From an uncultured Desulfobacterales bacterium (GTDB taxonomy: Bacteria; Desulfobacterota; Desulfobacteria; Desulfobacterales; SpSt-501), in NCBI GenBank assembly GCA_938048455.1, contig CALIUY010000003.1, positions 91,206-155,205 on the forward strand: 64,000 nt of DNA. The letters run 5' to 3'. Within the stretch, counting starts at the first letter, position 1; each line of letters opens with the position of its first letter. A program made the translations under genes and the position numbers. Below, one piece after another: positions 9,630 to 18,125 of the stretch. The notes beneath the pieces are model-generated. The model ran no database searches. It was not told the DNA's origin and was given only the letters and a program-made list of their open reading frames with translations.

Positions 9630-10106
9630 TCAGCTCTCGTCGTCGATGTCGACGAACTCGTCGTCCTCGATCTTGAGCGAAGAGTCGATCTTTTGCACCT
9701 CTTCGCCCTCCTCGAACTTCTCCTCCTCGAGGCCGGCATCCAGAAGCTCGTCGATCTCGGGCGCCTCGGTCTCGTAAACGACGGCCGCCTCGAGGGTGTC
9801 GGGCGCGCGGGAGAGGAACTCGAGATCGTCGAAGACGAGCTCGGCGTTGGCCGGCCCGCGGGCGCCGAGCATTTCCGCCACCTGGTCCGCAATCCGGGAG
9901 GCGTAAAGAAACGGCGGGAAGAGGTTTTTCGTGCGCAGGGCGCGGATCAGGGCATCGCGACCGGCCGCCTGGGCCGCCTTGAGGGTTTTGCGGTCGTAGG
10001 TTTCCTCGCAAAGGAGCGACATCACGTCCTTGTCGAGCTCGGCGAACTCGCGGATGATGAAACGGCGGGAGTCGTCGTCCTTCAAAATCTCGTACTTCTG
10101 CTTCAT
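9630..10106 (-). CDS. Uncharacterised acidic protein, 158 aa
   Basis: I do not recognise this protein. It starts MKQKYEILKDDDSRRF, has no signal peptide or membrane segment, and becomes strongly acidic toward the C-terminus (EEEKFEEGEEV, then EDDEFVDIDDES). The middle contains a possible helical region with few cysteines (one, near residue 33). It is a real gene by codon use, a plausible TTGACA-type promoter upstream (10165-10191) and a terminator-like hairpin directly downstream, which together mark it as a single-gene unit between the tRNA-Ser pair and the hydrogenase operon. The acidic tail suggests a binding or chaperone-like role, but that is a guess. Confidence 0.75.
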   Translation of the reverse strand: MKQKYEILKDDDSRRFIIREFAELDKDVMSLLCEETYDRKTLKAAQAAGRDALIRALRTKNLFPPFLYASRIADQVAEMLGARGPANAELVFDDLEFLSRAPDTLEAAVVYETEAPEIDELLDAGLEEEKFEEGEEVQKIDSSLKIEDDEFVDIDDES

Positions 10107-10164
10107 GCGCGCGGTTTCCTTCTGGCTGCCTGTATGTCGGGAATGCGGAGGAATGCAAGCGTCT

Positions 10165-10191
10165 TCTATACCCTTCCCCTCGGGCTGTCAA
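10165..10191 (-). promoter_or_regulatory. Candidate sigma-70 promoter for the 158-aa protein gene
   Basis: On the minus strand, a consensus TTGACA (10191-10186) is followed after 15 nt by TATAGA (10170-10165). The spacer is short for sigma-70, so the exact -10 is uncertain; a TSS near 10158 would leave about a 50-nt leader before the ATG at 10106. Confidence 0.5.
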
Positions 10192-10308
10192 CAAGGAACC
10201 CGGCGGGCGCTTCGCGGAGGAGGCCGCGATCCGGGAAGCGGACGCCGAAAGCGGCGAGGAGCTCCTTGACCGGACGGAGAGGAGGATGGTAGAAGAGAAA
10301 ATTCCACC

Positions 10309-10396
10309 GGAGGGATGGCTGAGCGGTCGAAAGCGGCGGTCTTGAAAACCGCTTCCCGGAAACGGGACGTAGGTTCGAATCCTACTCCCTCCGCCA
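10309..10396 (+). tRNA. tRNA-Ser (anticodon UGA)
   Basis: An 88-nt class II tRNA. The acceptor stem GGAGGGA (10309-10315) pairs with TCCCTCC (10386-10392), followed by discriminator G and an encoded CCA. The anticodon loop contains TTGAAAA, giving anticodon UGA. A long variable arm (CCCGG/CGGGA type) identifies serine, and the T arm carries GTTCGAATC. A weak TTGACC/TAGAAG pair lies at 10266-10295 upstream. Confidence 0.97.
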
Positions 10397-10411
10397 GCAA
10401 GGGATCCGCAC

Positions 10412-10504
10412 GGAGAGATGGCCGAGTAGGTCGAAGGCGCTCGCCTGCTAAGCGAGTATACTCCGAAAGGGGTATCCCGGGTTCGAATCCCGGTCTCTCC
10501 GCCA
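10412..10504 (+). tRNA. tRNA-Ser (anticodon GCU)
   Basis: A 93-nt class II tRNA 15 nt behind the first serine tRNA. The acceptor stem GGAGAGA (10412-10418) pairs with TCTCTCC (10494-10500), with discriminator G and encoded CCA. The anticodon loop contains CTGCTAA, giving GCU. The long variable arm (ATACTCC...GGGGTAT) is typical of serine. The two tRNAs are probably transcribed together and between them read UCN (in part) and AGC/AGU codons. Confidence 0.97.
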
Positions 10505-10536
10505 CCCCTCCTCTGCTCTCCGTTCGCCCCCGGGCC

Positions 10537-11274
10537 TCAGAGCTTCATCCGCAGCGCGTGCACGCGGCCGGTGTCCGTCTCGCGGAGCTGCAGCCGCAGG
10601 GTGTCCGCCGAGGCCGCCTCGCCGGGAAAGAACAGGAACCCGAAGGAAAGGCCCTGGGGCTCGACGGCGCGCGTTTCGAGCGATTTGCGGTTGAGATCCT
10701 GGATGATCTTGCGGCGGGCCTCATCCGAGGTGTAACCCTTGGCGCCCCCCAGCGTCGCCCCGGCGGCGCCGCCCACCGCCGCGCCCTTGCCGGTGGCGAC
10801 GGCCACGTTTTCGCCCGTGACGATGCCCACGGCCGCCCCGATGATCGCTCCGGCCGCCGCCCCCAAGACGGCATGGTAGGCGCCTTCCTTCGCGATTTCC
10901 TGGGTCTGCGCGTAGCGCGTGGCCCGCTCGTAGGCCGTGTCGCGGTCGAGCAGCGGCCAGATGTTGCCCTGCCCGTCCTCGAGGAAGGTCTGCGCGGAGA
11001 CGATCTCGATCGGGCTCAAGCCGCGGTGGTCGAAGACGACCTGCACCGGGAGCATCCCGGCCTCGCGGATGTCGAAGCCGAAGGCCTCCCGCGCCTGGGC
11101 GGGGTCGGCGTAGGACTCCGCGGCCACGGCCGCGCCGGCGACCTCGACGGCGTTCGGGTACGCGGAGGGTGCCCGGAAGGGCATCGGCTTGGCGACGTAG
11201 GCGGTCGAACAGCCCAAGACCGCTCCGGCAAAAATCCAGACGACGATCGCAGCGTTTCGATAACCGGATCTCAT
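10537..11274 (-). CDS. Glycine-zipper lipoprotein
   Basis: A 245-aa envelope protein. The N-terminus MRSGYRNAAIVVWIF...VLGC is a lipoprotein signal with Cys about 21. Residues roughly 140-185 are a glycine-zipper segment (repeated GAAxGAxxG pattern, e.g. AAAGAIIGAAVG and GAAVGGAAGATLGG), which usually inserts in membranes. The C-terminal part is a soluble beta-rich region of unknown function. ATG at 11274 has AAGGAG 8 nt upstream and starts directly before the signal peptide; the open frame reaching 11334 adds an unlikely N-terminus. It is convergent with the tRNA-Ser genes and follows the sat unit. Related glycine-zipper proteins occur in outer-membrane stress functions, but no role is claimed here. 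Confidence 0.85.
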   Translation of the reverse strand: MRSGYRNAAIVVWIFAGAVLGCSTAYVAKPMPFRAPSAYPNAVEVAGAAVAAESYADPAQAREAFGFDIREAGMLPVQVVFDHRGLSPIEIVSAQTFLEDGQGNIWPLLDRDTAYERATRYAQTQEIAKEGAYHAVLGAAAGAIIGAAVGIVTGENVAVATGKGAAVGGAAGATLGGAKGYTSDEARRKIIQDLNRKSLETRAVEPQGLSFGFLFFPGEAASADTLRLQLRETDTGRVHALRMKL

Positions 11275-11401
11275 GGCGATCTCCTTGGATCGGGATGAGG
11301 ACTTCAACCCGCAATGTCCTTCCATGGCAAACATTTCCCACCCGCGGCGTCGTTGTCAACGGCCCCGCGGGGAAACGTCAGCCCCCGAATTTGCGCCGCC
11401 C

Positions 11402-11437
11402 GAAAAGGCCAGGGCCGCCCCGCGGGGCGGCCCTGGC
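11402..11437 (-). terminator. Rho-independent terminator of the sat unit
   Basis: A perfect 14-bp GC-rich inverted repeat (11408-11421 with 11424-11437) is followed on the minus strand by CTTTTC. It lies 30 nt beyond the stop of the 98-aa gene at 11467 and should end the sat transcript. Confidence 0.85.
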
Positions 11438-11466
11438 GTGGAAAAACCGGAGAGGGCTTTCGCGGT

Positions 11467-11763
11467 TCAACAGCTTTTGAGGAACTCGTCCATGATGTCG
11501 ATCGACTGCTTCTGAACGACGAGGTCGAAGATCTTGTCCTTGACCTGGCGCGGCAAGAGCTCGATGCTCTTGGTCGTCGCGCTGTCGAACTTGGCGGTCG
11601 GGAAGACCTTGAGGATCTTGTCCTTCTGGGCTTCGTTGCAATAGACCTGGATGCACTTGAGGCCGGCCAGCATCTCCTGGCACATCGCGGCCAGGCCCGC
11701 CTTCTGCAGTTTCTCGTAACGCTCTTCGTTCACCCACAGATTGATCGGATATTTCTCGGACAT
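11467..11763 (-). CDS. Small uncharacterised protein encoded behind sat
   Basis: A 98-aa protein that I cannot assign to a family. It starts MSEKYPINLWVNEERYEKLQ, has four cysteines including the C-terminal residue (ends FLKSC), no signal peptide and no membrane segment; it looks like a compact mixed alpha/beta cytoplasmic protein. ATG at 11763 is chosen because GGGGAGG lies 8 nt upstream; a GTG three codons earlier (11772) is possible. It starts 14 nt behind sat and is followed by a terminator, so it is in a two-gene operon with ATP sulfurylase. The context suggests a role linked to sulfate activation, for example regulation of or interaction with Sat, which is inference only. Confidence 0.8.
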   Translation of the reverse strand: MSEKYPINLWVNEERYEKLQKAGLAAMCQEMLAGLKCIQVYCNEAQKDKILKVFPTAKFDSATTKSIELLPRQVKDKIFDLVVQKQSIDIMDEFLKSC

Positions 11764-11777
11764 ATCGGTCACCTCCC

Positions 11778-13037
11778 CTAGGCCAGCGGCGGCATGACGA
11801 ACACCGGCGTGCGTTTCTTCAGGTACTCCTCATCGACGAAGGGCGAGCCGAAACCGTACTTCTCCGCGCATTCCAGCACCAGGTCGAAGACCTCGGGCCG
11901 GAAGATCAGCCGCGGCGGCTTAACCCCGTCCTGCACGATGCTGCGGATCAGCGTGCCCGAGAATTTCTGCCATTCTTTCTTGTGGTTGCAAAGGCTCTCG
12001 GAGGTGATCTCGCCGCAGTGCGGGCAATAGAGCCAGTTTTCGGAATAGACGGGGACGATGTTGATCTCGCCCTGCAGGCTCTCGAGCAGGCGATGGGCGT
12101 CATAGGGGCCGTAGTAGGTGCCGACCCCGGCGTGATCCCGGCCGAACATGTGGTGGGTAAGGCCGAGGTTGGTGCGCAACGCCGCGTGGAAAACGGCCTC
12201 GCGCGGTCCGGCATAGCGCATGTCCCAGAAGGTGAGGGAGGTCAAATGGTTGTGGTCGCCGAAGTAGCCCGACTTGCGCAGCTCGTCCTGGGTGAGGATG
12301 ATCGCCTCGTCGATGTAGTCGCCCTTGCGCTTTTCGCCGATGATCGCGTTGACGAGCACTCCGACATAGGGCTTGTCCATCGGCAGCTCGCCGTAAGTCT
12401 GGAACCAGGCGCCCTTCATCAGCCACTCGTGGCCGGTGTGCGGGACGTTGCGCGTCTGGTGGGCGACGATGCGCTTCCAACCCTTCTCCTTGAAGATCTT
12501 GCGCAGCTGCAAGGGGGGAAGGAAGTAGGGGGTGAAGGGCTCGTTGATCTTGGGCCGGTTGACGAGCGTGATCTTGCCGCCGACGAACTTGTCCTTGTAG
12601 GCGTAAGTGCGCGCGCAGCCGGGGTGCTTCGCCTCGTCGGTCCCGTAGACGTCCTTGGCGAGGGATTTCTTGTCGTACTCGTAGACCTCCTCGATCTCGA
12701 ACAGCGCCATGGGGTTGCCGGTGTAGGTGAGCACGATCGAGGCCCCGGGCTTCACCCCGTACTGGGCGATTTCCTCGTTCGACATGTCGAAGACGATGGG
12801 AATGCTCCAGACGGTTTTGCCGTCCTTCAAGCGCATCTTCTTGCACACCGCCTCGACGTCCGCCTTGCCCATGAAGCCCTCGAGGGGGCTGAAAAAGCCG
12901 TAAGCGATGCCGATGACCTCGTTGGCGAGCTGGCTGCGGATCGGGTACTGCTTCAGGCCCTGAATGCGCTTCTTGGCCTCCGCCGGTTCGAGGATCCTCT
13001 CCTTGATCTCCTTGCCGCCATGTCCGATTTCGGCCAT
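11778..13037 (-). CDS. sat: Sulfate adenylyltransferase (ATP sulfurylase)
   Basis: Activates sulfate with ATP to APS and pyrophosphate, the first step of dissimilatory sulfate reduction. The 419-aa monomer-type enzyme has the nucleotide-binding signature QTRNVPHTGHE (the HxGH motif) and the downstream GRDHAGVG motif. There is also a CPHCGE...C zinc-like segment near the C-terminal third. ATG at 13037 has AAAGGAGGA upstream. It is separated from qmoC by a terminator (13186-13226) and has a good promoter at 13123-13151, so it is transcribed apart from aprBA-qmoABC, with the 98-aa protein behind it. The cooperating enzymes AprBA and QmoABC lie immediately upstream. Confidence 0.98.
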   Translation of the reverse strand: MAEIGHGGKEIKERILEPAEAKKRIQGLKQYPIRSQLANEVIGIAYGFFSPLEGFMGKADVEAVCKKMRLKDGKTVWSIPIVFDMSNEEIAQYGVKPGASIVLTYTGNPMALFEIEEVYEYDKKSLAKDVYGTDEAKHPGCARTYAYKDKFVGGKITLVNRPKINEPFTPYFLPPLQLRKIFKEKGWKRIVAHQTRNVPHTGHEWLMKGAWFQTYGELPMDKPYVGVLVNAIIGEKRKGDYIDEAIILTQDELRKSGYFGDHNHLTSLTFWDMRYAGPREAVFHAALRTNLGLTHHMFGRDHAGVGTYYGPYDAHRLLESLQGEINIVPVYSENWLYCPHCGEITSESLCNHKKEWQKFSGTLIRSIVQDGVKPPRLIFRPEVFDLVLECAEKYGFGSPFVDEEYLKKRTPVFVMPPLA

Positions 13038-13122
13038 ACCGTGCGTTCCTCCTTTCTCGGGGTTTCGTTTTCCGAATCGCGTGCCGCGGGGCACGGGGCT
13101 GCTCGTTCGGGGGGGAAGGGGC

Positions 13123-13151
13123 TATCTACCCCGCCCGCCGGAAAAAGGCAA
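13123..13151 (-). promoter_or_regulatory. Candidate sigma-70 promoter of sat
   Basis: On the minus strand TTGCCT (13151-13146), a 17-nt spacer and TAGATA (13128-13123) give a plausible promoter about 86 nt upstream of the sat ATG. It lies between the qmoC terminator and sat, where an independent promoter is needed. Confidence 0.6.
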
Positions 13152-13185
13152 GCTTTTCCGGCCGCTCGAGGGTCCGCGCGAGGCC

Positions 13186-13226
13186 GCAAAAACCGGCATG
13201 CCGCCCTTGAGCCGGCATGCCGGTTT
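13186..13226 (-). terminator. Rho-independent terminator after qmoC
   Basis: A perfect 13-bp inverted repeat (13190-13202 with 13214-13226), loop of 11 nt, with a run of five T on the minus strand at 13192-13188. It begins 23 nt behind the qmoC stop and closes the aprBA-qmoABC unit before sat. Confidence 0.85.
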
Positions 13227-13248
13227 CGTCTTGCGGCGACGCCGCGGG

Positions 13249-14397
13249 TCATCGCCTTTCCGCGTACTCCGCATAGGCCATGGCGACCGTGCGGTAGACG
13301 AGGTGGGCGAGTTTGGAAAAGGGAAGATAGGCGAACGTGAACCACACGAGCATCAGGTGGATGAAATAGACGGTGTAGGAAACCCCCGCCCAGCCGGCAA
13401 GCCGCGAAAGCTGCGCCCCCATGCCGGTCACCCCCAGACCGAGGACGAGGCCGAGCAGCAACCAGTCTTTGTAGACCGATTTTTGGTCGGGCTTGGCGCG
13501 TCGCTGGCGGATGAGGAGGAGGCTGCCGATGATCAGGGCGACCCCGCTCACGTTGGCGAGCCACTTGACCGGGTTGAGCTGCGAGTACGGGCCGTGCTGC
13601 TGGAAGACGTAGATGGCCACGAAGAAGATCGAGGTCACGATGAAGAGCCCGATGAAGGAAAGCAGGACCAGCAGGTGCGAGATCGCCCGCTCGCGGTTCT
13701 CGGTGCACTCGTTGAATTTGGCGTGCCGGAGGATCACCGGGATCGTGCGCAGGAGCGCCTGGAAGAACCCCGCGGCGTCGATCGTCTCCTTCGCCGTCTT
13801 CCCCTCGGCGAGGGCGTTGCGGTGGATGTCGGCGAGGAAGCGCTTCACGCCCTGCGCAAAGACGGCGACGGCGAAAGCCGCGGCCGAAAGCATCACCACG
13901 TCGACGAGCCAGGTGGAAACCATCTTCGCGTGCACGATCGCCCCCTCGGGGCTGAAGTTGAGAAACGTCGTCCCGAAGATCTTTTCCATCAGATAGCCCA
14001 TGACGACGAGATAGACCGCCGGCACGAGGAGCAGCACGGGGAGCATCGCCGGGGTGTTCATCGCCCGAGCGAGGACCCGGGGTGCGGCGTACTCCTCCAC
14101 CGTCCGCGCGCGGATCGCGGCCAGGACGTCGGCCGGCTTGGCCTTCCGCGGGCAGCGGGTCGAGCAGTCGCCGCAGTTGTGGCACAGCCAGGGGTCGGCG
14201 CTCTTCACCAACTTGTCCTTCAACCCCCAGGAGGCGGCGATCATCTCCTTGCGCGGGAAGGGCCGGTTCTGGGGCGAAATCGGGCACACCACCGAACAGG
14301 TGGCGCACTGGTAACATTTCTTGAGATCCTCGCCGCCGAGGATCCCCACCTCCCGGATGAACTCCAGGTCCGGTTCCACCACGAGTCTTGCGGTCAT
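13249..14397 (-). CDS. qmoC: Quinone-interacting oxidoreductase subunit QmoC
   Basis: Membrane subunit of Qmo, which oxidises menaquinol and passes electrons toward APS reductase. The 382-aa protein is a fusion of two modules. The N-terminal HdrC-like ferredoxin part has two cysteine motifs, CYQCATCSVVCP (about 28-39) and CHNCGDCSTRCP (about 72-83). The C-terminal part is a cytochrome-b-like domain with about five or six hydrophobic helices. ATG at 14397 has GAGGAGG-type spacing upstream. It follows qmoB by 33 nt and is followed by a terminator. Assignment is supported by the neighbours qmoA and qmoB in the standard order. Confidence 0.96.
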   Translation of the reverse strand: MTARLVVEPDLEFIREVGILGGEDLKKCYQCATCSVVCPISPQNRPFPRKEMIAASWGLKDKLVKSADPWLCHNCGDCSTRCPRKAKPADVLAAIRARTVEEYAAPRVLARAMNTPAMLPVLLLVPAVYLVVMGYLMEKIFGTTFLNFSPEGAIVHAKMVSTWLVDVVMLSAAAFAVAVFAQGVKRFLADIHRNALAEGKTAKETIDAAGFFQALLRTIPVILRHAKFNECTENRERAISHLLVLLSFIGLFIVTSIFFVAIYVFQQHGPYSQLNPVKWLANVSGVALIIGSLLLIRQRRAKPDQKSVYKDWLLLGLVLGLGVTGMGAQLSRLAGWAGVSYTVYFIHLMLVWFTFAYLPFSKLAHLVYRTVAMAYAEYAERR

Positions 14398-14430
14398 TTC
14401 CTGAACCTCCTCTGTCGCTTCGGCCCGTCT

Positions 14431-16764
14431 TCAGAATCCCTTGAAGGGGTTCGGCCCCAGGCCCTCGATCGTGCCGACGAACTCCTGGATCATCTGCGGG
14501 ATCTTGTCATACTCGTCGATCGCCACCTGGAACTGGGCGACGCGCTCGACCTCGAGGGCGAGGCTCGCCAGGGCCTCTCCGATTTTCTTGACCCGGATCT
14601 CGGCGAGTTCGCTGCCCTTGACGAAATGGCACTGGTAGTCGTCCCCGTGCTTGCAGCCCAGCAGGAAGACCCCGTCCATGCCCTGGGAGAGCGCATCCTT
14701 GATCCAGATCACATTCACCGAGCCCAGGCAGCGCACCGGAATGAAGCGCACGTCGGCGCTCCAGGAAAGCCGGTTCAGCGCCGCGATGTCGAGGGCGGGA
14801 TAGGCGTCGTTTTCGCAGACCAGCCCCAGGATGCGCAGCGGCGGCTCGTCGAAGTCGTCGGTCGAGGGCACCTTGATCGCCTTGACCATCGAGCTCACCG
14901 AGTCGATGCTGTAGTTGGCGAAGTTGATGATCCGCTCCGGGCAGGCCCCCATGCAGGTGCCGCAGCGGCGGCAGCGGGTGGGATTGGGCTTGGGGGTACC
15001 CCGCTCGTCGTCGTCGAGCGCGCCGAAGGGACATTCCTGGGTGCAGCGCTTGCACTGGGTGCAGCGCTGAAAGAAGAAGTCGGGGTAGCTCATGTCCCCG
15101 GAGCGCGGGTGGACCGAGACTCCGCGGTGGACCGACTCCAGGCACTGGATGGCCTTGAGCGCCGCCCCCGTGGCATCTTCCATCGCCTCCTCCACGGTCA
15201 TGCTGCGCCGCACCCCGCCCGCGGCGTAAATGCCCGTCCGCTGGGTCTCGTAGGGGAAGCAGATGTAGTTCGAGTCGGCGTAGTCGTCGAAGATCGCGTT
15301 GTCCCGGAAGCCCGGCCCCTGCCGGTAGGCGAGGTTGATCACCGGGTCGTCCTTGGTCGCCGGGACCATGCCGGTCGCCAGCACGACGAGATCCGCCGGG
15401 ATCTGGATCGGCTGTCCCAGAAGCGTGTCCTCGGCCTCGACCACGAGGCCCTTGCCGTTTCCGGCCACGCGGGTGACGTTCGCCTTGGTGAGGAAGACGC
15501 CGGGATCCTGCTGCACCGCCTTGTAAAAATTCTCGGTCAGCCCGGGCGTGCGCATGTGCTGGTAGAGGATGTAGGCCTTGCCGTCGGCGTAGTCCTCGCG
15601 CACGTAGGTCGCCTGCTTCAGGGCGACGAGGCTGGTGACCGAGGCGGCGTAAGGGAAATCCCGGTCCCCGCCCGCCCCCGGGCTCTGGATGAAGACCACG
15701 GATTTCGCCTCCCGGCCGTCGCTCGGGCGTTTGATCTTCCCCTGGGCGGCGAGCTCCTCGAACCGCTCGTTGGTGACGACGTCGGCAAGCGTCCCGAAAC
15801 CGAGATGGGCGAACTCCCCTTCGGCCGGCCGGTAGGGGCGCCAGCCGGCCGCGAGCACCACCGCCCCGAATTTCTCGCCGTTCGGGTCGAAGGTGAGGAT
15901 GTCGACCTTGCCCTGGTTGTATTCCTTGTAGCGCTCGAGGAGCTGGTCGGCCTCGAGCTCCTTGCCGTTCTCGTCGACGCGCATCTCGGGGGGCAGGGGA
16001 TAGGGCACGTCGAACTCGATCTGCTCGCCGGGTTTCTTGAAGGTCACGGTGAAATCCCCGGGCTGGCCCGCGATGCGCGCGACCACCGTGCTCGTGCGCA
16101 CCGTGATCCGCGGTTCGGCCTCGAGCTCGCGGAGCTTGGCCTGCAGCACCGGGGCGATCGGCTTCTCGTAGGGGTATTCGAGGGGAAGCTGCTTGCGCCA
16201 GCGGCGCGCATGCCCGCCGAGGGCGTCCTCCTTTTCGACCACGACCACCTCGTAGCCGGCGCGCGCCGCCTCCAGCGCGGCCGTGATGCCGGTCAGGCCG
16301 CCGCCGATCACGAGGATCCGCCGGTTCAGGGTCTCCAGCTTGTAGGGCTCGGGGGGCTGGATCTTCTCGACCTTGGCGAGCGCCATCTTGAGATAGTCGG
16401 CGGCCATCATCTGGACGTGGTCGATGAAGCTCTCGTCGTCCTTCTGCTCCGGCGTCGGCGCCGGCCACACCGTGCGCGGGTGGGACCAGACCACGTGCTC
16501 GCGCAGGTTCACCCGCTCGACGATGCAGCCCTCGAAGCGGAAGGTGTCGTGGAGCACGCGCGGCGAGCAGGCCGCGATCACGAGCGTGTTCACCCCCGAG
16601 GCGACCTCCGCCCGGAGCATGTCGATCCCCTCGCGGCCGCAGAGAACGGGCGAGGTCTTGACGGCATAGCCTTCCTCGGAGGCGACCGCGCTCAGCTTCT
16701 CGATGTCGAGGGCCTCGGCGATGCCGCAGCCCTGGCAGATGTACACACCGTATTTTTTGTTCAT
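14431..16764 (-). CDS. qmoB: Quinone-interacting oxidoreductase subunit QmoB
   Basis: Soluble flavin/Fe-S subunit of Qmo. In the 777-aa protein, an HdrA-like region starts with MNKKYGVYICQGCG and contains the FAD-binding VIGGGLTG motif near residue 150. Two [4Fe-4S] motifs follow at about residues 575-620 (CTQCKRCTQECP and CRRCGTCMGACP). The last ~130 residues are an MvhD-like domain (GLVCENDAYP, VRCLGSVN, GCKHGDDYQC). ATG at 16764 has AGGAGG 7 nt upstream; the open frame upstream of it overlaps qmoA and is rejected. Qmo transfers electrons to AprBA, possibly with a second partner by electron confurcation as proposed in the literature. It lies 10 nt behind qmoA. Confidence 0.97.
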   Translation of the reverse strand: MNKKYGVYICQGCGIAEALDIEKLSAVASEEGYAVKTSPVLCGREGIDMLRAEVASGVNTLVIAACSPRVLHDTFRFEGCIVERVNLREHVVWSHPRTVWPAPTPEQKDDESFIDHVQMMAADYLKMALAKVEKIQPPEPYKLETLNRRILVIGGGLTGITAALEAARAGYEVVVVEKEDALGGHARRWRKQLPLEYPYEKPIAPVLQAKLRELEAEPRITVRTSTVVARIAGQPGDFTVTFKKPGEQIEFDVPYPLPPEMRVDENGKELEADQLLERYKEYNQGKVDILTFDPNGEKFGAVVLAAGWRPYRPAEGEFAHLGFGTLADVVTNERFEELAAQGKIKRPSDGREAKSVVFIQSPGAGGDRDFPYAASVTSLVALKQATYVREDYADGKAYILYQHMRTPGLTENFYKAVQQDPGVFLTKANVTRVAGNGKGLVVEAEDTLLGQPIQIPADLVVLATGMVPATKDDPVINLAYRQGPGFRDNAIFDDYADSNYICFPYETQRTGIYAAGGVRRSMTVEEAMEDATGAALKAIQCLESVHRGVSVHPRSGDMSYPDFFFQRCTQCKRCTQECPFGALDDDERGTPKPNPTRCRRCGTCMGACPERIINFANYSIDSVSSMVKAIKVPSTDDFDEPPLRILGLVCENDAYPALDIAALNRLSWSADVRFIPVRCLGSVNVIWIKDALSQGMDGVFLLGCKHGDDYQCHFVKGSELAEIRVKKIGEALASLALEVERVAQFQVAIDEYDKIPQMIQEFVGTIEGLGPNPFKGF

Positions 16765-16774
16765 GATCGACCTC

Positions 16775-18049
16775 CTACCGTCGCACCACGGTCTGGATCG
16801 CTTTGAGCGCCATCCCGGTCGCATTCTGGTTCGAGGAGACGACGTCGGCCGGTTTCGCGGCGCAGCCCGCCGCGAAGAAACCGGCCTCGGGCGCATGGCG
16901 GATGAAGCCCTCGGGGGTCGTCTGGACCGCGGCCGGCGGCCGGTGCACGGAGGCGGTCGGCTGCATGCCGGTCGCCAGCACGACGAGCCCGACCTTCTGT
17001 TCGATCTTTTCGCCGGTCACGGCGTTCTCCGCGACCACGGTCAGATCGCCCGTTTGCGGGTCTTCGGAGAGCTGGGCCACCTTGCCTTTGATGAAGTGGA
17101 CCCGCGGATCCTGCTTGATCCGGTCGTAGAAGCGCTCGTAGCGGTAACCCGGGGCGCGCAGGTCGATGTAGAAGACGTAGATCTCGGCCGCGGGGCATTT
17201 TTCGCGCACATAGGTCGCCTGCTTCAGGCTCGCCATGCAGCAGATGTAGGAACAGTAGGCGAGGTGGTTCTCGTCGCGCGAGCCGGCGCATTGGACGAAG
17301 GCGACGCTCGCCGGCGGCTTGCCGTCCGAGGGGCGAACGATCGCCCCCGCGGTCGGGCCGTTCAGCGAGGCCATGCGCTCCAGCATCATGTTCGTCACCA
17401 CGTTCTTGTGTCGGCCGAAGCCCAGGTTGTCGATCTTCTTGGCGTCGTAGGGCAGCCAGCCCGTGGCCCAGACCACGGCCCCCACGTTCAACTGCAGGCT
17501 CTTCGGCTTCATCTCGAGGTCGACGGCGTCGTAGCGGCAGGCCGCCTTCACCCGCTCGGCGTCCTCGGTGCCGAGAATCCGCGGGTCGATCACGTAGCGC
17601 GCGGGAAAGGCCATGGCGAAGGGGAGATGGGCCGCCTTCACCGTCTTCATCCCGAAGTCGAATTCGCTCGGGATCTCCGTCCGGCAGACCTCGGCGCACG
17701 CCCCGCAGCAGGTGCACTTCTCGTTCACGTAGCGGGGGTTCACCCGGACCGCGACGGTGTAATCGCCGGCTTTTCCCTCGATCCGCTCCACCTCGGCCAT
17801 CGTCAGCACGTGGATCTTCGGGTTGTCCTTGATGCGCCGGAAGTTGATCTCCAGCCCGCAGGTCGGCGGGCAGAGTTTGGGGAAATACTGGTTCAACTGG
17901 GCGACCCGGCCTCCCAAGTAGGGGTTCTTCTCGACCAGGAAGACCTCGTAGCCGACCTCGGCGGCCTCGAGCGCGGTGGTGAGCCCGCTGATGCCGCCGC
18001 CGACGACCAGAATGCTGCCGCTTGCCGGGGCTGGTTTTTCCTCACTCAT
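16775..18049 (-). CDS. qmoA: Quinone-interacting oxidoreductase subunit QmoA
   Basis: HdrA-like flavoprotein of the Qmo complex, 424 aa. The dinucleotide fold ILVVGGGISGLTTALEA is at the N-terminus, followed by NPYLGGRVAQLNQYFPKLCPP and a cysteine cluster CTCCGACAEVCRTE around residues 117-130 for an Fe-S centre. ATG at 18049 has GGAGGAACGGC upstream; the open frame to 18172 runs through a perfect hairpin and is rejected. It is the first gene after a strong terminator behind aprA, with three inverted repeats in the 230-nt gap, so control of qmo relative to apr probably acts here. qmoB follows after 10 nt. Confidence 0.97.
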   Translation of the reverse strand: MSEEKPAPASGSILVVGGGISGLTTALEAAEVGYEVFLVEKNPYLGGRVAQLNQYFPKLCPPTCGLEINFRRIKDNPKIHVLTMAEVERIEGKAGDYTVAVRVNPRYVNEKCTCCGACAEVCRTEIPSEFDFGMKTVKAAHLPFAMAFPARYVIDPRILGTEDAERVKAACRYDAVDLEMKPKSLQLNVGAVVWATGWLPYDAKKIDNLGFGRHKNVVTNMMLERMASLNGPTAGAIVRPSDGKPPASVAFVQCAGSRDENHLAYCSYICCMASLKQATYVREKCPAAEIYVFYIDLRAPGYRYERFYDRIKQDPRVHFIKGKVAQLSEDPQTGDLTVVAENAVTGEKIEQKVGLVVLATGMQPTASVHRPPAAVQTTPEGFIRHAPEAGFFAAGCAAKPADVVSSNQNATGMALKAIQTVVRR

Positions 18050-18068
18050 GCCGTTCCTCCGTCCAGGG

Positions 18069-18086
18069 CCCGGGAATGTTCCCGGG
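18069..18086. promoter_or_regulatory. 18-bp palindrome just upstream of qmoA
   Basis: CCCGGGAA and its inverse TTCCCGGG are separated by 2 nt, forming a perfect 8-2-8 palindrome about 20 nt upstream of the qmoA start codon. It could be a repressor operator or an RNA hairpin next to the ribosome binding site. No binding protein can be named. Confidence 0.5.
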
Positions 18087-18125
18087 AATGGGGTTCGACC
18101 GGGCGCCGGCCGCCCGGGGTTCGTC

